Positions 53,876 to 62,547 of a stretch of 64,000 bases of DNA are shown here, one piece after another (within the stretch, counting starts at the first letter, position 1; each line of letters begins with the position of its first letter). The notes under the pieces were generated by a model that was not told the origin of the DNA, did no database searches, and was given only the letters and a program-made list of their open reading frames with translations. Origin of the DNA: Marinilongibacter aquaticus (lineage in GTDB: Bacteria > Bacteroidota > Bacteroidia > Cytophagales > Spirosomataceae); NCBI RefSeq assembly GCF_020149935.1, contig NZ_CP083757.1, positions 496,001-560,000 on the forward strand, in the 5' to 3' direction. A program made the translations under genes and the position numbers.

Positions 53876-55069
53876 ATGAAATATTTATCTATTCTTTTCC
53901 TTTTCGTCTCCGTTTTCTCTTTTGGCCAAAACCCCAAAATAATGCGTTTGGACGGCACAAGTATTTCCGAAGCAGAACTGGACGAAACCATACAATCGCT
54001 TGTTGATACCGCCAAAGTCACCGGATTGAGCGTGACCATTTTCAACCAAAACAGCGTTCAATACCAAAAGGCATTCGGCTATGCCAATGTCGAGAGTAAA
54101 GACAGCCTGAAACTCGATCACGTATTTTACGGGGCCTCTTTGAGTAAAGCCGTATTCGGCTACATTGTGGCCCAATTGGCAAACGAAGGCTTAATCGATC
54201 TGGACAAACCCATACAGGATTATTTGGATGTGCCCTTGCCCGAAATGCCATTCAAAAGAGAATGGAGAAATTTCAGCGAACTTGCTCATGACGATCGCTA
54301 CAAGCAAATCACGGCCCGCATGTGTTTGTCGCACAGCACGGGTTTTCAAAACTGGAGATGGATTACCCGCGAAGGCGAATTCAATCCCGAAGGAAAAATT
54401 CAGTTCTTCTTCGATCCCGGAACCGATTACAGCTATTCAGGAGAAGGAATACGTCTTCTGCAAAAAGTAATCGAACGCTATACGGGCACAGGATTGGAAG
54501 AAATGGCAAGAGCACGTGTTTTCGATCCCTTAAAAATGGACATGACAAGCTACGTATGGCAAAAAAGGTTTGAAAACGCATTCTGCAACGGACATACTGT
54601 AGAGCAAGAGGTGATCGAAAAAGATATAGAAGAAGATGCCGGGGCCGCGGGTTCAATGGAAACCACGGCTCGGGATTATGCTCAATTTCTATCCCAAATC
54701 ATGAAAATGGCCGCAAACAATGCCGAAGCCACCGAACTGATGTTTACCCCAAACATTGAAATTACCTCCAAAAAACAATTTGGCCCATTATCGCTAGAAA
54801 AAACCGAGGCCAACAAAGCAATCGATCTACACTACGGACTGGGCTGGGGAATTTTGAATTCTCCTTTCGGAAACGGCTATTTTAAAGAAGGCCATGGTGA
54901 AGGCTTTCAGCACTATTCCATCATCTTTCCCGAAAAAGGCATAGGCATTTTGCTGATGTCGAATAGCGACAATGCCGAAAGTATTTTCAAGGACGTTTTG
55001 GAGGCCGGAATCAAGGACGTATACACATCATGGTATTGGGAAGACTACATTCCCTACACAATGCGTTAA
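53876..55069 (+). CDS. Serine hydrolase, beta-lactamase class C-like
   Basis: The 397-residue secreted protein has a signal peptide (MKYLSILFLFVSVFSFGQ) and the SxxK motif in YGASLSKAVFGY. The YxN-equivalent tyrosine is in DYSYSGEG and a KTG-equivalent HGEG near residue 345. These are the elements of the PF00144 class C beta-lactamase/DD-peptidase fold. Many members are esterases or peptidases rather than true beta-lactamases, so no resistance claim is made. The ATG at 53876 opens the signal peptide. It is transcribed alone. Confidence 0.87.
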   Translation: MKYLSILFLFVSVFSFGQNPKIMRLDGTSISEAELDETIQSLVDTAKVTGLSVTIFNQNSVQYQKAFGYANVESKDSLKLDHVFYGASLSKAVFGYIVAQLANEGLIDLDKPIQDYLDVPLPEMPFKREWRNFSELAHDDRYKQITARMCLSHSTGFQNWRWITREGEFNPEGKIQFFFDPGTDYSYSGEGIRLLQKVIERYTGTGLEEMARARVFDPLKMDMTSYVWQKRFENAFCNGHTVEQEVIEKDIEEDAGAAGSMETTARDYAQFLSQIMKMAANNAEATELMFTPNIEITSKKQFGPLSLEKTEANKAIDLHYGLGWGILNSPFGNGYFKEGHGEGFQHYSIIFPEKGIGILLMSNSDNAESIFKDVLEAGIKDVYTSWYWEDYIPYTMR

Positions 55070-55094
55070 GGCCCACTCTCCCACTGGCTCTCAA

Positions 55095-55460
55095 TCAGGA
55101 ATCGCTTTCAAAAAGCGATTTCCTGTATTCAATGCCCCATTTGGCGAGTGCATCGATCACGGGCGACAAAGTTTTGCCGTAATCTGTAATGGAATAGGAC
55201 ACGCTTATTGGTCGGGTGTGCAGTACCGTGCGGCTGATCAAATTGTTCATTTCCAAATCTTGTAGTTCTTTGGAAAGCATTTTCGTCCCAATTCCGTCTA
55301 TTTCACGCAAAAGGTCCATAAAACCCAACTTATCTCCTTCTATAAGCGTACCCAAAATGTGAAATTTCCATTTGCCCGACAGCAGGCTCATGGAATCGCT
55401 AATGGCCTGCATGCGGACTTGGCATATAGGCGAGGCATTTATTTCGGCTTTTTTCTTCAT
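55095..55460 (-). CDS. HxlR family transcriptional regulator
   Basis: The 121-residue winged-helix protein has the HxlR hallmark CQVRMQAISDSMSLLSGKWK near the N-terminus, with a conserved cysteine that in relatives senses electrophiles or disulfide stress. The HTH region is FMDLLREIDGIGTKMLSKEL. It is divergent from the DsbA-like thiol gene, and a 14-base palindrome lies 19 bases upstream. That arrangement suggests thiol-stress control of both genes. Confidence 0.9.
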   Translation of the reverse strand: MKKKAEINASPICQVRMQAISDSMSLLSGKWKFHILGTLIEGDKLGFMDLLREIDGIGTKMLSKELQDLEMNNLISRTVLHTRPISVSYSITDYGKTLSPVIDALAKWGIEYRKSLFESDS

Positions 55461-55478
55461 GTACTCAATCAGATCGAT

Positions 55479-55492
55479 TCGTAAATTTACGA
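55479..55492 (-). promoter_or_regulatory. Palindromic operator of the HxlR gene
   Basis: TCGTAAATTTACGA is a perfect 14-base palindrome 19 bases before the HxlR start codon. Its position suits autorepression and control of the divergent DsbA-like gene. Confidence 0.55.
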
Positions 55493-55567
55493 TTCCTTTC
55501 GGGTAGTTTCCTTATCGAAAGTAGTTTCCAAAAGGGAAGTCATAGGAACAAAATCACCCATAAAGAA

Positions 55568-55575
55568 TAGCTTTG
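55568..55575 (+). promoter_or_regulatory. -7 element of the DsbA-like gene
   Basis: TAGCTTTG matches TAnnTTTG exactly. It lies 61 bases before the chosen ATG (55637) and too close to an earlier ATG at 55586, which supports the later start. Confidence 0.55.
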
Positions 55576-55636
55576 CAGCCTGAAATTGAAATTCACATGG
55601 AGCTTGGCTTTGCCCAGCTCAAAAACGAGCAGAAGA

Positions 55637-56539
55637 ATGCAAAATTCTCTTATATGCGATCCCAATGAAGGTGTTTGTGAAATACCCGATCGTTCCGTCG
55701 ACGCCCAGAAAATAGAAACAACAAGTGCCACAAAGCCCATTCGGCTCATTTACTTTACCGACCCCATTTGTTCTTCTTGTTGGGGAATTGAACCGCAATT
55801 GCGAAAATTGAAATTGGAATACGGTCAGTATCTGGAAATTGAATACCGTATGGGCGGCTTATTGCCCGATTGGAGCTACAATAGCGGCGGAATCAGCAAA
55901 CCTTCGGATGTGGCAGGCCATTGGGATGAGGTAAGCCTGCATTACGATATGCCCATCGACGGCGATGTGTGGCTCGAAGATCCACTGCACTCTTCTTTCC
56001 CTCCCTCTATAGCCTTCAAAGCGGCACAAATGCAAGACAAAAGCAAAGCCCTTTTGTTTTTGAGAGCAATGAGAGAACTGGTTTTCTTGCACAAAAAGAA
56101 TATTGCGAAATGGGAAAACTTGGAAATCGCCGCCCAAAATGTGGGATTGAATGCCGAACAGCTGAAGTTGGATTATCAGAATAAAGCAAAAAGCCTTTTC
56201 GAGGCCGATCTCGATCTGGCCAAACAATACGGCGTACGGGGCTTTCCAACCCTATTTTTTGTAAATGAGACGGGACAAAAAGAAACCGTGTACGGTACAA
56301 GACCTTACTCTCTTTATGAAACGGCCATTTTAAAACTCCATCCGAAAAGTAAAAAAAGAGCTTACGACAAAAATTGGGAAACACTTTTCTCTACGTATAA
56401 TACTTTAACGTTAAGAGAGTTTTCCGAACTTTCAGAGCGACCAAGAGCCGAGAGCGAAAAACAATTGAATGCTTTGGTGGACAAAGGGGCTTTGAAAGTG
56501 TTTCGCAGCAAAAACGGCTCCATTTGGAACAGTATCTAA
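55637..56539 (+). CDS. DsbA/FrnE-like thioredoxin-fold protein
   Basis: The 300-residue protein has a CxxC motif (ICSSCW, Cys45 and Cys48) after a thioredoxin-type strand, LIYFTDP, and the cis-proline in GVRGFPTLFF. No signal peptide is present, so it is predicted cytosolic. It resembles the FrnE/SpxH branch rather than periplasmic DsbA. A C-terminal extension (LREFSELSERPRAESEKQLN) looks like a winged-helix module. The ATG at 55637 is used. Divergence from the HxlR gene suggests a thiol-stress unit. Confidence 0.82.
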   Translation: MQNSLICDPNEGVCEIPDRSVDAQKIETTSATKPIRLIYFTDPICSSCWGIEPQLRKLKLEYGQYLEIEYRMGGLLPDWSYNSGGISKPSDVAGHWDEVSLHYDMPIDGDVWLEDPLHSSFPPSIAFKAAQMQDKSKALLFLRAMRELVFLHKKNIAKWENLEIAAQNVGLNAEQLKLDYQNKAKSLFEADLDLAKQYGVRGFPTLFFVNETGQKETVYGTRPYSLYETAILKLHPKSKKRAYDKNWETLFSTYNTLTLREFSELSERPRAESEKQLNALVDKGALKVFRSKNGSIWNSI

Positions 56540-56584
56540 GGCCATTAATCTCTTCATCCCTCAAACTAAATACCACACAATCAG

Positions 56585-56620
56585 GGCCCTTGCATTGAGA
56601 ATTCAGCAAGGGCCTTTTTT
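56585..56620 (+). terminator. Terminator after the DsbA-like gene
   Basis: GGCCCTTGC and GCAAGGGCC form a perfect 9-bp stem followed by TTTTTT. Confidence 0.85.
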
Positions 56621-56749
56621 ATTTCAATAGCAAAAAGCTTATAAAAATTATAGGTTTCTTTTTGTTTACTTCGATTTTTATTTCTTACATTAGGTTCCAA
56701 ATCACGCAATGCCAATGTACATATTGGCTCCACTTAACACTTTCTACAC

Positions 56750-58420
56750 ATGAAACAAAATCTACTCCCACTTGTGCTGATGTGCCTTTTAATGAACACA
56801 GTTCAAGCACAACCTTTTGGCTACAACTATGGTAAAGAAATAGTTATTCAGTCGTCTCAAGTATCCGGAAGTACAGATCTTACCGATTTCCCCGTGCTTG
56901 TCAGCCTGACAGACAGCGACCTCAGAAGCACCACAAATGGAGGACATGTTGAAAATACGGCTGGCTTCGACATTATCTTTACCACGAGCGATTGTTCCGT
57001 CCCCTTGGAGCATGAAATCGAAAAGTACACGGCAAGTACAGGCCAGTACATTGCCTGGGTGAAAATCCCTTCATTGAGCACCTCGGTTAATACTACCATT
57101 CACATGTATTATGGTAATTCGAGCATCGCCAGTGACCCCTCGACAACCAGCGTTTGGAGCAATGGTTTTATTGGCGTTTGGCACATGTCTGAAGCCCCTT
57201 CAGGCACAGCTCCGCAAGTGCTGGAATCAACAAGTAACGGGTTCAATCTAAGCTCGAAAGGATCGATGACGACATCAGACCTTGTTTCGGCAAAAATTGG
57301 CGATGGAATCGATTTTGACGGTGTAAACGACGGGCTACTTTTGGTAGACAATAGCCCTACGGACATATTATTGGATGTAGGTACAAACGATTTGACCTTG
57401 TCGGCTTGGGTGCGTGTAAACAATCTAAATGGGGCTGATTTCAAAGAAATTATCAACAAAAAGTTCGGGCAGACAGATACCGAAGGATATGGGTTCAGAG
57501 TCGTGGGCTCAAGATTACAAATTGCTTACAAAGCGGCAGGTCAAACCAATACTGTTGCCAGTTCGAGCTCGCCCATAAGCATTCCCGTGTCGACTTGGAT
57601 ATATGCTACAGCAACATTTAACGTGGCTGGAGATATTGCGACAACTTATGTGAACGGCGTAGCCGAGCCCTCAATACCTATTAACGCAGGCAACAGCATA
57701 GCCAATGATGCCGATTTTCATATCGGAAGTCGTGAAACGACCTATTGGATGGCCGGGCGGATTGATGAGGCCCGAACTGCCACAGTGTTACGCTCCGGCG
57801 ATTGGATTAAGACCGAATACAACAACCAAAACTCTCCTGGCACGTTTTATACCGTAGCGACAGAAATGCCCGCCACAACCCTTTGCAGTGCTTTGCCTGT
57901 GAAACTGATCAATTTTCAAGCCCTTCCAAATGCAGATTACACTGTAGAAGTGAGTTGGCAAACCGCCGGAGAAATCGATAACGACTTTTTCACTATCGAA
58001 CGCTCGAAAAATGGATCCGATTGGGAATCGATAGCAGAAGTTCCCGGTTCGGGCAATTCGAGTTCTACTTTGCATTATTTCCACTTGGATGAAAAACCAC
58101 TTTGGGGTATTTCTTATTATCGATTGAAGCAAACCGATTTCAATGGACAGTTTACGTATTCGCAAGTCAGGCCGGTGCACATGAGTAAAGAGCAGACCAT
58201 TGTTTTCCCCAATCCTACTCAAGATGTACTTTCAATCGTTGGGCCACATACCGAATTAATGAATATTCGGGTGAAAAACACGCTTGGTCAAGACTTAGGC
58301 ACATTGGTGAAAATTAAGCAAATTTCAGAATTGCAAGTCGAAGTTGACATGAAAGCCTTGCCAAGTGGCCTGTACTACATTGCAACCAAAACGAAAACAC
58401 ATAAAGTGTACAAGAAATAA
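56750..58420 (+). CDS. Secreted DUF2341/LamG protein with T9SS sorting domain
   Basis: The 556-residue protein has a signal peptide (MKQNLLPLVLMCLLMNTVQAQ). A DUF2341 domain follows (residues about 30-130, TDFPVLVSLTDSDLRS), then a LamG/concanavalin-like domain around 175-345 (GIDFDGVNDGLLLV, RIDEARTATVLRSGDWI). A FnIII-like stretch beginning LPVKLINFQALPN follows, and a type A T9SS C-terminal domain (IVFPNPTQDVLSI ... GLYYIATKTKTHKVYKK) ends the chain. The last domain directs export through the gliding-type type IX system and cell-surface attachment. Likely a carbohydrate-binding adhesin. Confidence 0.9.
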   Translation: MKQNLLPLVLMCLLMNTVQAQPFGYNYGKEIVIQSSQVSGSTDLTDFPVLVSLTDSDLRSTTNGGHVENTAGFDIIFTTSDCSVPLEHEIEKYTASTGQYIAWVKIPSLSTSVNTTIHMYYGNSSIASDPSTTSVWSNGFIGVWHMSEAPSGTAPQVLESTSNGFNLSSKGSMTTSDLVSAKIGDGIDFDGVNDGLLLVDNSPTDILLDVGTNDLTLSAWVRVNNLNGADFKEIINKKFGQTDTEGYGFRVVGSRLQIAYKAAGQTNTVASSSSPISIPVSTWIYATATFNVAGDIATTYVNGVAEPSIPINAGNSIANDADFHIGSRETTYWMAGRIDEARTATVLRSGDWIKTEYNNQNSPGTFYTVATEMPATTLCSALPVKLINFQALPNADYTVEVSWQTAGEIDNDFFTIERSKNGSDWESIAEVPGSGNSSSTLHYFHLDEKPLWGISYYRLKQTDFNGQFTYSQVRPVHMSKEQTIVFPNPTQDVLSIVGPHTELMNIRVKNTLGQDLGTLVKIKQISELQVEVDMKALPSGLYYIATKTKTHKVYKK

Positions 58421-58443
58421 AATATTCAGCGATCGCCATTATG

Positions 58444-58484
58444 AAACAGAAAAGCCATGCCGAAAGGAAATGGCTTTTCTGTTT
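58444..58484 (+). terminator. Terminator after the T9SS-substrate gene
   Basis: AAACAGAAAAGCCAT and ATGGCTTTTCTGTTT pair perfectly over 15 bases with an 11-base loop. Confidence 0.85.
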
Positions 58485-58659
58485 CTATTCCCATCAAAGG
58501 GAATAATCACTATATTTAAAAAGGCTTAAGGCCCATTCCTTTCGCTTTGCCCTACATTTCAATTGCCAAAAGGAAAGCATTGTCCTTCATCCGCATTTTT
58601 CACAAATGCAATCGTCAAATATATAGTCAGAAAAGACCCGATTATCTCGAGAAAAAATC

Positions 58660-59091
58660 ATGTCAAACAATAGCTTCTTAATACACAGCATAAAGGCCAT
58701 TCGGTACCGTTTCATCAAAGCTACCGAAAAGTCAAATGCGAACTTTGGCGATTTCAAAATCAGCTCGCACACCCGAAGTCCGAAAGAAATCGTGAACCAT
58801 ATGTGTGATTTGGTTTTGAAAACCGAATCGATGCTTTGTGAAGGCCATTTCAACAGCCCATCTCCCGAACCCCTCGATTTCACCGAAGAATCGAAGAGGT
58901 TCCTCCGCAGCCTATCCAAACTCGAAAACATTCTTCCCGACAAAGAAATGCACCTTGAAATGAGTGAGAGATTGTTGCAAGGCCCGATTCTCGACATGGC
59001 CACGCACATTGGTCAATTGGCTATGCTAAACGGCATAAACGGTCGAAAAGTGGAAAAGGAAAACTATTTCAAAGTGGACATAAACCCATAA
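58660..59091 (+). CDS. DinB-like small helical protein
   Basis: The 143-residue protein is predicted all-helical. It contains SPKEIVNHMCDLVLKTESML near residue 45, and DMATHIGQLAMLNGINGRKV near residue 115, the region that in DinB/YfiT-like proteins holds metal-binding histidines. DinB superfamily members include thiol transferases and maleylpyruvate isomerase relatives. It lies 38 bases before the NTF2-like lipoprotein gene, but a shared operon is unproven. Confidence 0.6.
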   Translation: MSNNSFLIHSIKAIRYRFIKATEKSNANFGDFKISSHTRSPKEIVNHMCDLVLKTESMLCEGHFNSPSPEPLDFTEESKRFLRSLSKLENILPDKEMHLEMSERLLQGPILDMATHIGQLAMLNGINGRKVEKENYFKVDINP

Positions 59092-59129
59092 AAGACATTT
59101 CGAACAATTGGAAAACTAAACAGATAGCC

Positions 59130-59603
59130 ATGAAACAGATAAAATTAACCGCAATTATTCTTTTGACTTTCATAAGTATAGCATGCCATCAAAACGAGGA
59201 AAAGAGCTCTGAGGCCGAATTGACCGCAGAAATCATTCAGCAAGTAGACAGTTTGTATACCGTATACGCCCGTTTCGATTACGATTGGATCGAATTTTAT
59301 GCTGACGAATACACGGCCATTTATCCAGATTCGCCCATTCAACACATGACCAAAGATTCGCTGAAAGCCCAGTGGAAGAAAATTTATGCCAAATACGACG
59401 TACAACTTTTGGATCGCGGCCGACCGACTGTCATCGCCTCGCAAGACATGGCCATTTCCTACAACAGTTTCAATGAAATATTCATCAACAAAGAAACGGC
59501 CGACACCAGTCGGAATGTGGGCACTTACATTGTCAATTGGAAAAGGCAGGAAGACAATTCTTGGAAAATCGTTTTCGAAACTCTTCAGAATCACGAAAAC
59601 TAA
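59130..59603 (+). CDS. NTF2-like lipoprotein (DUF4440/SnoaL type)
   Basis: A lipoprotein signal (MKQIKLTAIILLTFISIACH) gives Cys19 as the lipidation site. The rest, with EIIQQVDSLYTVYARFDYDW, LKAQWKKIYAKYDVQLLDRG and GTYIVNWKRQEDNSWKIVFE, is typical of NTF2-like SnoaL/DUF4440 folds. Its function is unknown. It is followed after 51 bases by the VOC gene. Confidence 0.75.
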   Translation: MKQIKLTAIILLTFISIACHQNEEKSSEAELTAEIIQQVDSLYTVYARFDYDWIEFYADEYTAIYPDSPIQHMTKDSLKAQWKKIYAKYDVQLLDRGRPTVIASQDMAISYNSFNEIFINKETADTSRNVGTYIVNWKRQEDNSWKIVFETLQNHEN

Positions 59604-59654
59604 GTGCAGCCTCTGCTTCAATAATCAATATAACGAAACCTAAACCCAGCAACT

Positions 59655-60107
59655 ATGGCAAAAAGCAAATTACTGAGAATGGACAATGTGGGCATTGTGG
59701 TGGAGTCTCTCGATAAGGCCATACACTTCTTTTCCGAAATTGGCCTGTCTCTGGAAGGACGAGCCACTATCGAAGGAGAATGGGCCGGACGCGTCACAGG
59801 GCTGAAAAACCAACGTGTGGAGATTGCCATGATGGTTACCCCCGATGGGCACAACCGACTGGAGCTCTCGAAATTCATCGATCCGCCCACCATTGCAGAC
59901 CATCGCCAGGCCCCTGTGAATGCATTGGGCTATTTACGGGCCATGTTCACCGTGGAAGACATCGAAGAACTTGTGGAGCGGCTTTGCCAACAAGGAGCCC
60001 AACTCGTCGGGGAAATTGTACAGTATGCAGATGCGTACAAACTTTGTTATATTCGTGGAGAAGAAGGCCTTTTGGTTGGGCTAGCTGAAGCCCTGAATAA
60101 ACAGTAG
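59655..60107 (+). CDS. VOC family (glyoxalase/bleomycin-resistance fold) protein
   Basis: The 150-residue protein has the vicinal-oxygen-chelate pattern: [20 protein letters not shown], then [20 protein letters not shown], and [20 protein letters not shown] with the end-of-domain glutamate region. VOC proteins range from metal-dependent lyases and dioxygenases to drug-binding proteins, and the substrate cannot be named. The DUF2200 gene starts six bases later, so the two form an operon. Confidence 0.82.
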   Translation: MAKSKLLRMDNVGIVVESLDKAIHFFSEIGLSLEGRATIEGEWAGRVTGLKNQRVEIAMMVTPDGHNRLELSKFIDPPTIADHRQAPVNALGYLRAMFTVEDIEELVERLCQQGAQLVGEIVQYADAYKLCYIRGEEGLLVGLAEALNKQ

Positions 60108-60112
60108 AAAAC

Positions 60113-60475
60113 ATGAAAACAACGCCCGAGCACGATGAGCGAATCGCGAAAATGACCTTTGCTTCTGTCTACCCGCATTATATCACCAAGGTAGAACGAA
60201 AAGGCCGAACAAAAGAAGAACTGGACGAGGTGATTGCCTGGCTCACAGGCTTTGCCAAGCCCGCTTTGGAGAAATTGATTGAAGAAAAGGTAAACTTCGC
60301 TACGTTCTTTGAAAGAGCCCATTTAAATCCCAAGGCAGAATTGATTACGGGCACCATTTGCGGGTATCGTATTGAAGAAATTGAAACCCCGCTCACCAAA
60401 CAAGTAAGGTACCTCGATAAGATAGTGGACGAATTGGCCAAAGGCAAAAAAATGGAGAAAATTCTACGGCAGTAA
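60113..60475 (+). CDS. DUF2200 family protein
   Basis: This 120-residue protein matches DUF2200 throughout: [20 protein letters not shown] at the start, [20 protein letters not shown] in the middle and [20 protein letters not shown] near the end. The family is small, cytoplasmic and widespread in bacteria, with no known function. It follows the VOC gene after six bases. Confidence 0.88.
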   Translation: MKTTPEHDERIAKMTFASVYPHYITKVERKGRTKEELDEVIAWLTGFAKPALEKLIEEKVNFATFFERAHLNPKAELITGTICGYRIEEIETPLTKQVRYLDKIVDELAKGKKMEKILRQ

Positions 60476-60521
60476 ACGGTAAAATGGACTAAAACAGAGC
60501 AAAGAGATACTTTCAGACGGT

Positions 60522-61145
60522 TTATTTTTTACTGATTTTGTAGACACAACGTTGTCCGCCAGATACAATGTGTTGGGTTCTTTCCACCTCGAAATCTTGG
60601 CCAATCAATTGCTTGAAATTTTTCAGCTCGCTTCTGCAAAAACCTTGACATTCTGTGGCCGCTGCACAAATTGGACAGTGGTTTTCAACCAGATAATACG
60701 TGCCTTCTTCTTTCTTCCATTCGGCCATATAGCCTTCTTCCGAGCGGATTCTACTCAATTTCTCCAACCTTTTTTCAATAGTTACCGACCCGTCGAGCAG
60801 CTTTTCATAGTGTGTGAACACCTGTGTTTCACGGTCATTTATGAGCAATTCTAAAGCATTTTCACCCAAAAGTTTCTTCACCGACTGCAAAAGCTCGACT
60901 GTGATTTGAGCATGAGTATCCGGGAATTTAGATAATCCCTTTTCCGACAAAGAATAATAGGCAATGGGTCGGCCCACCCCTTCGCTTTTCGAAGCAACCT
61001 GCACCAAATCTTGCTCGGCCATTTTCACCAAATGCAAACGTGCCCCTTCTTTGCTGATGCCCAATTCAGCAGCCAATGTGGCCAAAGAAGCCTCCCCTTT
61101 CATTTTTAAGATCATTAAGATTCGATCCGAAGCCGCTTTCTTCAT
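60522..61145 (-). CDS. SufR-like Fe-S transcriptional regulator
   Basis: The 207-residue protein has an N-terminal winged helix (ASLATLAAELGISKEGARLH, residues 19-38) followed by a helical region. A cysteine cluster comes last (Cys157, Cys160, Cys166, Cys170 and Cys200, in CPICAAATECQGFC and QRCVYK). This is the layout of SufR, which binds a [4Fe-4S] cluster and represses Fe-S assembly genes. It is divergent from sodA, so a superoxide or iron signal is plausible. A dimer palindrome overlaps its promoter. Confidence 0.85.
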   Translation of the reverse strand: MKKAASDRILMILKMKGEASLATLAAELGISKEGARLHLVKMAEQDLVQVASKSEGVGRPIAYYSLSEKGLSKFPDTHAQITVELLQSVKKLLGENALELLINDRETQVFTHYEKLLDGSVTIEKRLEKLSRIRSEEGYMAEWKKEEGTYYLVENHCPICAAATECQGFCRSELKNFKQLIGQDFEVERTQHIVSGGQRCVYKISKK

Positions 61146-61148
61146 TTT

Positions 61149-61209
61149 ACAATTTATATATTGTTTTATTCAGTCGGACAAATGTACAAATATGTACTAA
61201 ATCCTACAA
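61149..61209 (-). promoter_or_regulatory. Promoter and palindromes upstream of the SufR-like gene
   Basis: On the minus strand, TTG (61207-61209), a 20-base spacer and TACATTTG (61179-61186) form a complete promoter. GTAC-N6-GTAC (61184-61197) overlaps its -7 element and ACAAT-N6-ATTGT (61149-61164) lies near the start codon. These are likely autoregulatory operators. Confidence 0.65.
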
Positions 61210-61268
61210 TAATAATACCATTTACTTGTATTTGCATTTTCAATGAAATTAATAAAACAATTAATTAC

Positions 61269-61299
61269 TTGTTTTATTATCGCTTCCAGAATACCTTTG
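61269..61299 (+). promoter_or_regulatory. sodA promoter
   Basis: TTG (61269-61271), a 20-base spacer and TACCTTTG (61292-61299) match both parts of the Bacteroidota promoter, 31 bases before the sodA start. Confidence 0.75.
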
Positions 61300-61330
61300 T
61301 CGCATTATTACACATTAAATCTCAATTTTT

Positions 61331-61954
61331 ATGAGTTACACATTGCCCGAGCTTCCGTATGCACATACCGCATTGGAACCTCATTTCGATACAGAAACAA
61401 TGACCATTCACCATCAACGTCATCACCAAGCTTATGTAGACAACCTAAACAAAGCTCTTGCTGGCACAGAGGGAGAACAAAAAGAGCTGGAGGATATTTT
61501 GAAGGAAATCAGTAAGTACACTGCTGCGGTAAGGAACAATGCCGGAGGACATTACAACCACTCACTTTTTTGGAAAACCCTTTCGCCAAATGCCAAATTG
61601 GCACCAGAAGGCAAACTGGCCGAGGAAATAAACAAAGCATTTGGTGGACTTGAAGAACTAAAAGCTCAAATTAAGCAAAACGGATTGGGGCAATTCGGTT
61701 CAGGCTGGGCCTGGCTGCTCGTCAAACACAATGGCACTTTGGGCGTATCGGCCACAGCAAACCAAGACAATCCATTGATGGACACCAACCTGACCAGCAA
61801 AGGCTATCCCATTTTGGGCGTTGATGTGTGGGAGCATGCCTATTACTTGAAATTCCAAAACAAAAGAGCCGATTACTTGGATGCCTTTTGGTCTGTACTC
61901 GATTGGAGTGCTGTCGAAAAAAATTACGAAGCCGCATTGGCCAAAATAGGCTAA
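61331..61954 (+). CDS. sodA: Superoxide dismutase (Mn-type signature)
   Basis: The 207-residue enzyme converts superoxide to oxygen and hydrogen peroxide. Metal ligands are visible in TIHHQRHHQAY (His27), GGHYNHSLFW and DVWEHAYYL. Two family markers favour the manganese type: glycine in NNAGGHYNH instead of the iron-type glutamine, and glutamine later in ATANQDNPLM. The metal remains inference because cambialistic enzymes share these residues. It has its own near-perfect promoter and is divergent from the SufR-like regulator. Confidence 0.95.
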   Translation: MSYTLPELPYAHTALEPHFDTETMTIHHQRHHQAYVDNLNKALAGTEGEQKELEDILKEISKYTAAVRNNAGGHYNHSLFWKTLSPNAKLAPEGKLAEEINKAFGGLEELKAQIKQNGLGQFGSGWAWLLVKHNGTLGVSATANQDNPLMDTNLTSKGYPILGVDVWEHAYYLKFQNKRADYLDAFWSVLDWSAVEKNYEAALAKIG

Positions 61955-61960
61955 ACCCAT

Positions 61961-61991
61961 TTCGTCTCCTCTAAATACCCGGGGAGACGAA
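61961..61991 (+). terminator. Hairpin after sodA
   Basis: TTCGTCTCC and GGAGACGAA pair perfectly around a 13-base loop, but no T-run follows. It may terminate inefficiently. Confidence 0.6.
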
Positions 61992-62060
61992 TTGCAATAC
62001 AAATTATGCATTCGGCCTTTCACCGCTGAGTGAGCAAGCAAAACAAGATATTTGAGAGCA

Positions 62061-62543
62061 ATGAACAAGGCTATAGCTTCCGGCATACTGCCATTCGATT
62101 TAATGGACTTGAAACCTACGATACAAATCGTGGAATTCGACATCAACACATTGTTTTATAAGGGATTGATCCTCAAAGAGAAGGAATTTCGCTCATCACT
62201 GTCCAGCCTCGATTTTTCACCCTATCGGGGAAAAGCCGTAGCCTTTACATGCTCAGCCGAAACCATTGTTCCGCTCTGGGCCTACATGGCTTTGGCGAAT
62301 GCGTTTTCCGACAATGCGGTCTGTTTCGATCTTAAAAATACGGCAGAGTTGGAAGTGGATTTATGGAAAGAAAATCTACTAGACAGCGATTTAACCGCCT
62401 TCGAAAACAAAAAAGTCGTAATAATCGCAAGACCAGAAATTCCGCCCTCCCTTTATCTCGCCGTCACTGCACTTTTGAAACCCATCGTCCAAACGCTCAT
62501 GTACGGAGAAATAGGTTTGCCAAAAGTGATTTACAAAAAATAG
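62061..62543 (+). CDS. DUF2480 family protein
   Basis: The 160-residue protein matches DUF2480 of Bacteroidota: PFDLMDLKPTIQIVEFDINT, then LKEKEFRSSLSSLDFSPYRG and VAFTCSAETIVPLWAYMALA. Its function is not known; it is cytoplasmic, without signal or membrane helices. The ATG at 62061 is used instead of a TTG three codons earlier. The flavin reductase gene starts four bases after its stop, indicating an operon. Confidence 0.85.
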   Translation: MNKAIASGILPFDLMDLKPTIQIVEFDINTLFYKGLILKEKEFRSSLSSLDFSPYRGKAVAFTCSAETIVPLWAYMALANAFSDNAVCFDLKNTAELEVDLWKENLLDSDLTAFENKKVVIIARPEIPPSLYLAVTALLKPIVQTLMYGEIGLPKVIYKK

Positions 62544-62547
62544 AAAA

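Noticed and set aside
53876-55069. A beta-lactam resistance gene
   Set aside because: The PF00144 fold is shared by esterases and peptidases, and no resistance-specific motif can be asserted.
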